Part shown: one piece after another, positions 56,586 through 64,000 of the stretch
Layout of the letters: every line of letters begins with the position of its first letter
How positions within the stretch are numbered: position 1 is the first letter of the stretch
From: Vombatus ursinus
Lineage: Eukaryota; Chordata; Mammalia; Diprotodontia; Vombatidae
NCBI RefSeq assembly: GCF_900497805.2
Contig: NW_020954570.1
Span: 10,353,730-10,417,729, forward strand
Direction of reading: 5' to 3'
DNA length: 64,000 bases
Notes under the pieces: generated by a model
Database searches by the model: none
What the model was told of the DNA's origin: nothing
Seen by the model: only the letters and a program-made list of their open reading frames with translations
Made by a program: the position numbers and the translations under genes

Positions 56586-58130
56586 CTGATACTCAAAATA
56601 ATTCTGCTGGATCTCTTTTCTAGGCCAGTTATTTTTTAAATAAGATACATTATAAGTATTGATTAGAGAGAAGCTAAGTCTTCAATAGTTGATCACCATT
56701 AAAATATTGCTGTTACTGTGTACAATAATCTCCTTGTTCTCACTTTACTCTGCATCAGTTCATGTTGGTATTCCCAGTTTTATCTGAAACCATTTACCTC
56801 ATCAGTTTTCACCACCTAAAAGTATTCCATCATAATCATATACCACACTTGTTCAACCTCTTACCAGCTGATGGTCATCACCTCAATTTTCAGTTCTTTG
56901 TCACCACAAAAAGAACTGTTATAAATATCCTTGTATGCATAAGTCATTTTACTTTTTCTATGATCTTTGGGGACAAAGACATAATAGTGTTATTGCTGGG
57001 TCATATGGTACACACAGTTTGATAGTCCTTTACACATAGTTACAAGTTGTTATCCAGAATATAAGAATAGTGCATTAGTCTATCAATTTTGCCAGATCCC
57101 CTCCAGCATTTCTCATTTTAATTTTCTATCTTGTTAGCCAACCTAATTAGTGTGGAGTAGTACCTCAGAGTTACTTTAATTTGCATTTATATAATCAATA
57201 GTGAGTTAGAGAATTTTTTCATATGATTTTGAAAGATTTGATTTTTTCTTCTGAAAACTGCCTGTTTAAATCCTTTGATCTTTTCTCAATTGGGGGGGGA
57301 AGAAACGTGTGAATTTGACTCAGTTCTCTCTATATTTGTGAAATGAGGACTTTGTCAGAGAAACCTAATGAAAAATTTATATTACTTCATTGTCTATGTT
57401 AGCAAAATTGGGATTCCCAGCTTATATCTTTTAATCAGACCTATTTTTCCATTTTCTTTGACTGAGATCATGACTACAACACTCTCATTGTTTTTACCTG
57501 AGCTGAAACATAATAGGTCTTGTTCTAGCCCCTTATGTTAGCTCTATTTGTGTCTTTATTTCAAGTGTGTTTCTTATAAAAATCAAATTGGTGGATTCTG
57601 GTTTATAATCCATATTACCATCTGATTCCATTTTATGGGTGAGTACACATATTCACAGTAATGATGATTAACAGTATTGTCTTCCATCCTATTATTTTTC
57701 TCTTTATCCTTCTCCCTCTATTCTTATCCACTCCCTCCCCAAAAGTCTGTTTTACTTTTGACTATTGCCTCTCTTATTCTTCCCTCCCATTTATTACAAA
57801 TTCTTCTTTGTCTTTTCTCTCCTATTTCCCTATTGGACAATTTATATTTCCATACATAACTGAATGTGTACATGTATTCTTCCTTCTTTGAACCACTTCC
57901 AATGAGAAAAAGATTTAAGCATTGTCTTCCATGCCTCCATTTCTCCATTGACTGTAAAGCTTGTCCTTGCATGCCTCCTTTATGTGAGATCTATTTCCAC
58001 ATTCATCCTTTCCCTTCCATCTTCTCCCAATGCAAAGCTCTTTCTAAATCTTTCATTTTTTTGAAATCATACCTACAAAACTGACTCAAAACCATGTCCT
58101 TTGTCTAAATAGACGCATTCTAATTGCACT
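56586..58130 (-). mobile_element. L1 pieces, antisense (ORF1 remnant, 3' part, spacer)
   Basis: 56,586-56,655 is antisense ORF1 ('ctgctggatctcttttctag'). 56,660-57,360 is antisense 3' UTR and ORF2 C-terminus of a diverged L1. 57,365-58,130 is antisense ORF2 start and ORF1-ORF2 spacer ('acagtaatgatgattaacag', 'ctttgaaccacttccaatga'). The jump from ORF2 end to spacer repeats the internal deletion seen at 10,662-12,110, but the copy is more decayed. Confidence 0.72.
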
Positions 58131-60064
58131 AATAATGAAGTTCTTATTTTATTTATTTTTATTTTTCAATGATCAATTTCATAAGATTTGGAGTTCCAAA
58201 TATTCTCCCCTTTCTTCTGAATCACCTACCCCAAGATGGTGTGCAATATGATGTAGGCTATACATATGCATTCATATTAAACATATTTTCACATTTGTCA
58301 TGTTGTAAAGAAGGATCCGAATCAATGGGGGGAACAACATGAAAGAAGAAACAAACAAAAAAAAATGGAGGGAAGAGTATGCTTTGATCTGCATTCAGAC
58401 TCCATAGTTCTTTTTTTGGATGTGAATAATGTTTTCCATCAGTAATCTTTTGGAGTTGTCTTAGATCCTTGCATTGATGAAAAGAGGTAAGTCTATCAAA
58501 GTTGGTCACTGTATACAGTTTTCTTGGTTCTGCTCACTTCACATAGCATCAGTTCATGTAAATCTTTACAGTTTTTTTATGAAGTACATCTACTCATCAT
58601 TTCTTATAGCACAATAGTATTCCATTACACTTATATACCACAACTTGTTCAGCCATTCCCCAGTTTATGGGCATCCCCTCAATTTCCAATTCTTGGCCAC
58701 CGCAAAAAGAGATTCTATAAATATTTTGCACATGTGGGTCCTTTTCCATTTTTATGGTGTCTTTTAGATACAGACCTAGAAGTGGTATTGCTGGGTCAAA
58801 GGGTATGCACAGTTTTATAGCCCTTTGGGGATAGCTCCAAATTGCTCTTCAGCAATCAGTTGACAACTCTACCCAAAATAGATTAGTGGTTTTTTTTCTG
58901 CATCTCCTCCAACATTTATCATTGTCCTGTTTTGTCATGTTAGCCAATCTGATAGTTGTAATATGATACCTCAGAGTTGTTTTGATTTGCATTTCTCTAA
59001 TCAATAGAGATTTAAAGTATTTTTTCATATGATTATGGATAACTTTAATTTCTTCATCTGAAAAATGCCTGTTCATATCCTTTGAACATTTAGCAATTGA
59101 GGAATGACTTGTATCCTTATAAATTTGATTCAATTCCTTACATATTGTAGAAATGAGGTCTTTATCAGAGACATTGACTATAAAAATGGTTTCCCTACTT
59201 TCTCCTTCCCTTCTAATCTTGGTTGCACTGGCTTTGTTTGTGCAAAAATTTTTTCAGTTTAATGTAATTAAAATGACCTGTTTTGCATTTCATAGTGTTG
59301 TCTATTTGGTCATAAATTCTTCCATTCACAATAAATCTGACAGAAAAACTTTTCCTTGCTCTCCTAGTTTGGTTATAGTATCAGCCTTTGTATCTAAATT
59401 GTGTACTCATCTTAACTTCATCTTAGTACATGATGTAGAATGTTGGTCTATGCTTAGTTTCTGCCACACTATTTTCCAGTTTTCCCAGCAGTTTTGTTAA
59501 ATATTGAACACTGTTAAAATAAAAATTTTGTTAAATATTTTTTGTTAAATCTCGTTAAATATTCTTATCCTAGAAGTAGGGGTCTTTGGGTTTATCAAAC
59601 AGTAGATTACTATAGTCACTGACTACTGGGTCTTGTATAACTAATCTATTCCATTGATCCACCATTCTATTTCTCTCCAGAACCAAGTAGTTTTGATAAC
59701 TGCTGCTTTACAATACAATTTAAAATCTGGTACAGCTAGTCTGTCTTCCCTTGCATTTCTTTTCATTAATTCCCTCAATATTCTGGACCTTTTGTTCTTC
59801 CACATATATTTTGTTATTATTATTTTTTAAAGTTCAATAAAATAATTTTTGGTAGTTTGATATGACACTGAATAAGTGAATTAATTTAGGTAAAATTGTC
59901 ATTTTTATTATATTAGCTCATCTCACCCATGAGCAACTAATGTTTCTCCAATTATTTAGATCTGACTATTACCTTGAAAAGTGTTTTGTAATTGTGGTCA
60001 TATAGTTCTTGGGTTGGTTTTGGGAGGAAGACTCTCAAATATTTTATAATGTCTACTGTAATTT

Positions 60065-60226
60065 TTTTATTATTTTTTTATTTTTTAGGCAATTGGGGCT
60101 AAGTGACTTGCCCATGGTCACACAGATAGTTTCAAGTGTTTGGTCCGAGGCCAGATTTGAACTCAGGTCCTCCTGACTTGAGAGGCGGTGCTCTATCCAC
60201 TGTGCCACCTAGTTGCCCCCTAAAAC
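60065..60226 (-). repeat. WSINE1/SINE1-type SINE, antisense (first of a pair)
   Basis: T/A-rich tail 60,061-60,088, then 'ggcaattggggctaagtgac', core and tRNA-like head ending at 60,220. Eighteen unassigned bases separate it from the second SINE. Confidence 0.9.
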
Positions 60227-60237
60227 AGTCCCTACTC

Positions 60238-60388
60238 TTTTTTTTTTTTGGTGAGGCAAGTGGGGTTAAGTGACTTGCCCAGGGTCACACAGCTACTAAG
60301 TGTCAGATGTATGAGGTCAGATTTGAACCCAGGTCCTCTTGACTCCAAAGCTGGAGCTCTATCCACTGTACCACCTAGCTGCCCCTGT
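60238..60388 (-). repeat. WSINE1/SINE1-type SINE, antisense (second of a pair)
   Basis: T-rich tail 60,238-60,250, 'ggtgaggcaagtggggttaa', core and head to 60,386. The pair as a whole is bracketed by gtctactgtaattt (60,051-60,064) and gtctactgtaactt (60,389-60,402), one mismatch. The two may therefore have been mobilised together. Confidence 0.92.
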
Positions 60389-61065
60389 GTCTACTGTAAC
60401 TTTAAATGGAATTTCTTGTTCTATCTCTTGCTGTTGGGCTTTGTTAGTAATATATAGATATGCCTATGATTTATGTGGGTTTATTTTGAATCCTGAAACT
60501 CTGCTAAAGTTGTTTATTATTGCAAGTAATTTTTGATTGATTCTCTAGGATTCTCTCAGTATACCATCATACCACCTGCAAGGAGTAATAGCTTTGTTTC
60601 TTCTTTGCCTATTCTTATTCTTTCCATTTCTTTTTCCCCTCTTATTGCTAAAGCTAACATTTCTAATACAATATTGAATAACAGTGGTGATAATGGAATC
60701 TTTGTTTAACCCTTGATTTTATTGGAAATGCTTCAAGCTTATTTCCATTATATATAATGCTTGCTGATGGTTTTGGATAGATGCTACTTATCACTTTAAG
60801 GAAGACTCTATTTACTCTAATGTTCTCTAGTGGTTTTAATATGAATGGGTGTTCTAATTTCTCAAAAAGTTTTTTTCTACATCTATTGATATAATCATAT
60901 GATTTCTGTTAGTTTTATTGTTGATGCAGTCAATTATGCTAATAATTTTCCCAATATTGAATCAGTCCTGCAATCCTATTAAAAATATTACCTCATCATA
61001 ATGTATTATCCTCAAGATAAATTGCTGTAATCTCTCTGATAATATTTTATTTAAAATTTTTGCAT

Positions 61066-63741
61066 TGGCTTAGATTTGGGGGTGGAGCCAAGATGGAGAG
61101 CAAAAGCAGTAACTTGCTTGAGCTGTCCCCCAAACCCCCACAAATACCTATAAAAAATAGCTCTAAACAAATTCCAAAGCAGCAGAACTCACAAAAAGAC
61201 AAAGCGAAATGAATTTCCAGTCCAAGACAACCTGGAAGGTTGATCAGAAAGGTGTATCATGCCAGGATGGGAGAGGAATGCAGTTTGGTATGGGAACACA
61301 GGCCTCAGTGAACTTGGAGCAGACCTCAGAGGACTGAATCATAGGCAGCTGTGGCAATTTCCAGATTTCTCAACCCACAAACTCCAAAGACAACTTAGAA
61401 GGTCAGTGGGAAAAGTCTTTCTGCGGTGGTGACAGAGAAGCACAGGGTCTCAGCCCCATTCCCTGAGCTCAGCCCCAGGGCAGCAGCTGCCTCCTGAGCT
61501 TCTGGCCCACAGACTGAGGGGGAATAGACTGGCTGATCAGAAGGGCATTGCAGGGATGATCTCTCTGCTGGTGCAGGATTCTCTTGCTTTTCCTGTGCTT
61601 GCATCTGGGTCACAGTTCTGGGTGGCAGTCCTGGGGCAAGGAGGAGTGCTGGTGTGGTGGAGCTTGTAGAGGCTGTGGAGAGGAAACCCTTCTCACAGTT
61701 CCAAGACAGAAAAGAGTGCTTGTGGTCACTCATAGACCAGAGCACAGGCCAGGAAAGGAGTAAACATCTCGCCCTTGATCATAGCACATTGGAAGAACTG
61801 AAAATTTACAGGTCCCTAGAAATATCTCTGAAACAGCTGAACAAAACCCCTGAAGCTTGGGACAGTTCAATCTCCACACTGGAAACAGACCCTTACCTTA
61901 ACAAAGAGTTTATAACTCAAGTAATTGACCGGGATCATGAACAAGCAGCACAAAAGAGTCAGACTATATTATCTTACTTTGATGACAAAGAAGATCAAAA
62001 CACACAACCAGAAGAAGACAACGAAGCCAAAGCTCCTATATACAAAGCCTCAAAGAAAAATATGAATTGGTCCTAGGCCATGGAAGAGCTCAAAAAGGAT
62101 TTTGAGAAGCAAGTAAGAGAAGTAGAGGAAAAACTGAGAGTGATGCTAAAGGAGATTAAAAAAAATACTGAAGAAAATAACACCTTAAAAAATAGCCTAA
62201 CCCAAATGGCAAAAGAGGTCCAAAAAGCCAATGAGGAGAAGAATGCCCTGAAAAGCAAAATTGGCCAAATGGAAAAGGAAGTCCAAAAGCTTACTGAAGA
62301 AAATACTTCCTTAAAAATTAGAATGGAGCAATTGGAAGCTAGCGATTATATGAGAAATCAAGGTACTGTAAAACTAATCCAAAAGAATGAAAAATTAGAA
62401 GAGAATGTGAAACATCTCATTGGAAAAATAATTGACCTGGAAAATAGATCCAGGAGAGAGAACTTAAAAATTACTGGACTGCCTGAAAGCCATGATCCAA
62501 AAAAGAGCCTAGACATCATCTTTCAAGAAATTATAAAGGAAAACTGCCCTGAGATTTTAGAACGAGAGGGCAAAATAGAAATTGAAAGAAACCACCAATC
62601 ACCTCCTGAAAGAGATTCCCCAAAGGAAAACTCCTAGGAATATTGTAGCCAAATTCCAGAATTTCCAGGTCAAGGAGAAAATATTGCAGGCAGCCAGAAA
62701 GAAACAATTCAAGTACTGTGGAAACACAATCAGGATAACACAAGATTTAGCAGCTTTTACATTAAGGGACCAGAGGGCATGTAGTATGATATTCCAGAGG
62801 GCAAAGGAGATAGGACTACAATCAAGGATCACCTACCCAGCAAAACTGAGTATAATCCTTCATGGTAAAAAATTGTCATTCAATGAAATAGGGAGCTTTC
62901 AAGCATTCCTGAGGAAAAGACTAGAGCTGAATAGAAAATTTTACTTTCAAATACAAGACTCAAGTGAAACAGGGAAGAGGTAAACAGGAAAGAGAAATCT
63001 TAAGAGACTTATTAAGGTTGAACTGTTTACATTCCTGCATGGAAAGATGATATTTGTAACTCATGAGTCCTTTGTCAGTATTAGGGTAGTGAGAGGGAAA
63101 AATTATATGTATATATTGATAGATAGGTAGATAAGTAAATAGATAGAGGGCACAGGGTGAGTTGAAGATGAAGGGGTGATATTGGGAAAATAAAATTAAG
63201 GGATGACAAAGGATTATACTGGGAGAAGGAGAAAGGGAGAAGTAGAATGGGGTAAATTATCTCACATGAAACAGACAAGAAAAGGCTTTTACAGTGGAGG
63301 GGAAATGGAGGAAGGTGAGAGGGAATGAGTGAATCTTATTCTCATAGGATTTGGCTTAAGGAGGGAATAACATACACAATTGTGTATGGAAATCTATCTT
63401 ACCCTACAGGAAAATGGGGGGGGGTAAGGGGACAAGAGAGCAGGGGGATGATAGAGGGGAGGGCAGATTGGGAGAGGGGATAATCAGAAGCAAACACTTC
63501 TGAAGAGGGACAGGGTCAAAAGAGAGAATAGAATAAATGGGGGGTAGGATAAGATGAAGGGAAATATACTTAGTTTTTCACAACATGATTACTATGGAAG
63601 GGTTTTGCATGACTACAAATCTGTAACCTGTATTGAGATGCTTGCCTTTTTAATGAGGGTGGGTGGGGAGGGGAGAAGGGAGAAAATTTGTAACCCAAAG
63701 TTTTAAAAACACATGTTAAAATTTGAAAAAAATTGAAAAAA
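61066..63741 (+). mobile_element. HAL1-like (half-L1) element, nearly complete
   Basis: Perfect 14-bp target duplication taaaatttttgcat at 61,052-61,065 and 63,742-63,755. The 5' end reads 'ggtggagccaagatggagag' (from 61,081), preceded by about 15 extra bases. A GC-richer 5' UTR (to 61,936), one ORF1 (61,937-62,983), then 760 bp without any ORF2 follow. The 3' UTR ('aacccaaagttttaaaaaca') with an A-rich tail matches the L1s ending at 10,662 and 17,255. ORF1 without ORF2 is the HAL1 layout; such elements depend on L1 ORF2 protein supplied in trans. It sits in an antisense L1 RT region. Confidence 0.9.
61937..62983 (+). pseudogene. ORF1 of the HAL1-like element
   Basis: Encodes an L1 ORF1p-type RNA chaperone of about 349 residues. 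N-terminus MNKQ with an acidic stretch, coiled coil from 62,080 ('REVEEKLRVMLKEIKK' and 'MEKEVQKLTEENTSLKIRME'), RRM from 62,440 ('LENRSRRENLKITGLPES'). The C-terminal domain follows at 62,640-62,940 ('RNIVAKFQNFQVKEKILQAA' and 'ITYPAKLSIILHGKKL'). Three lesions: loss of one A in the run near 61,955, a TAG in place of a CAG at 62,074-62,076, and one extra T near 62,613. Compared with the copy at 25,622 it is otherwise complete to its C-terminus. Confidence 0.9.
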
Positions 63742-64000
63742 TAAAATTTTTGCATCAATATTCATTAGGAAAATTAATATATCATTTTATTTCTGTTTTC
63801 TTTATTGTCAGTTTAAGTAACAGCACCATAATTATATCATAACAATAATTTGTTAGGACTCCTCCTTTGCCTATTTTCCCAAATAGTCTAAATAGTTTTG
63901 GAATTAATTGTTGTTTAAATGTTTGATAGATTTAACTTTTAAATCTATCTGGCACTGATGATTTTTTTTCTTAGTTAGTTAATTCATGCCTTCTTCAATT
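63742..64000 (-). mobile_element. L1 ORF2, continuation to window edge
   Basis: Starting with the target duplication, 'gcatcaatattcattaggaa' and 'taggactcctcctttgccta' continue the antisense L1 of 58,138-61,065 without loss. The element extends past the window. Confidence 0.88.

Larger units (their letters stand above)
58138..61065 (-). mobile_element. L1 3' half, antisense; continues at 63,742-64,000
   Basis: 3' end near 58,138, then 3' UTR, C-terminal region ('MNRHFSDEEIKVIHNHMKKY' at 59,080-59,020 and the 'CWRRCRKK' Cys motif), thumb and RT. The RT catalytic site near 60,570 is decayed. A SINE pair interrupts it at 60,065-60,388 and the HAL1-like element at 61,066-63,741. After that the same L1 goes on to the window edge, in the part of ORF2 upstream of the RT core. 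Confidence 0.88.

Noticed and set aside
61937-62983. Domesticated L1-ORF1-derived host gene (L1TD1-like)
   Set aside because: It is bracketed by a target duplication and an L1-type 5' UTR and 3' tail, and carries a stop and frameshifts, so it is a transposon copy.

Overview
The window looks like intergenic or deep intronic DNA from a marsupial, more likely an Australian (dasyurid-like) species than an opossum. The evidence is the repeat content. There are many L1 fragments of one mammalian L1 lineage, several short tRNA-derived SINEs of the marsupial WSINE1/SINE1 type (tRNA-like head, MIR-like 'gtgaccctgggcaagtcac' core, A-rich tail), a MAR1/MIR-type SINE, an RTE-like LINE, L2 and MIR relics, and retroviral fossils. 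Repeat family names are from memory and were not checked against a library. I found no intact host protein-coding gene, no RNA gene and no CRISPR array.

Layout. 1-3,200: L1 3' ends in both orientations, one with a clear 13-bp target duplication, plus GT and CT microsatellites. 3,200-9,100: the only long repeat-poor stretch, with an AT-rich block at 7,380-8,800 that has the look of conserved non-coding DNA. 9,100-10,300: MIR and L2 relics. 10,660-18,770: L1 pieces broken by an old retroviral fossil (12,111 to about 17,250, minus strand). Beside it lie a duplicated L1+SINE block and an inverted piece of the same LTR. 18,770-28,917: four L1 or half-L1 (HAL1-like) 5' regions in a row, all on the minus strand. 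The first carries a full-length ribosomal protein S3 processed pseudogene.

28,920-38,275: L1s in alternating orientation with a second retroviral fossil at 33,114-33,640. 38,275-39,760: no recognised repeat apart from a microsatellite. 39,765-49,818: one nearly full-length minus-strand L1 (about 6.4 kb of its own sequence) split by a plus-strand L1, a WSINE and a 1.5-kb segment I could not assign. 49,820-54,480: two copies of an RTE-like LINE fragment with further L1 pieces. 54,480-56,585: a gammaretrovirus-like fossil with pro-pol traces and a 3' LTR. 56,590-64,000: more minus-strand L1, the last copy running off the end. It contains a SINE pair and a nearly complete HAL1-like element (61,066-63,741) with a perfect 14-bp target duplication.

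Nothing here forms a working pathway. The window is best read as a layered record of retrotransposition: L2/MIR and RTE oldest, then L1 and the retroviruses, with the WSINEs, the HAL1-like copy at 61 kb and the RPS3 retrocopy nested on top. The best candidates for something new are the HAL1-like elements, the orphan 1.5-kb segment inside the 39.8-49.8 kb L1, the duplicated and inverted junction at 17.0-18.8 kb, and the repeat-poor block at 7.4-8.8 kb.
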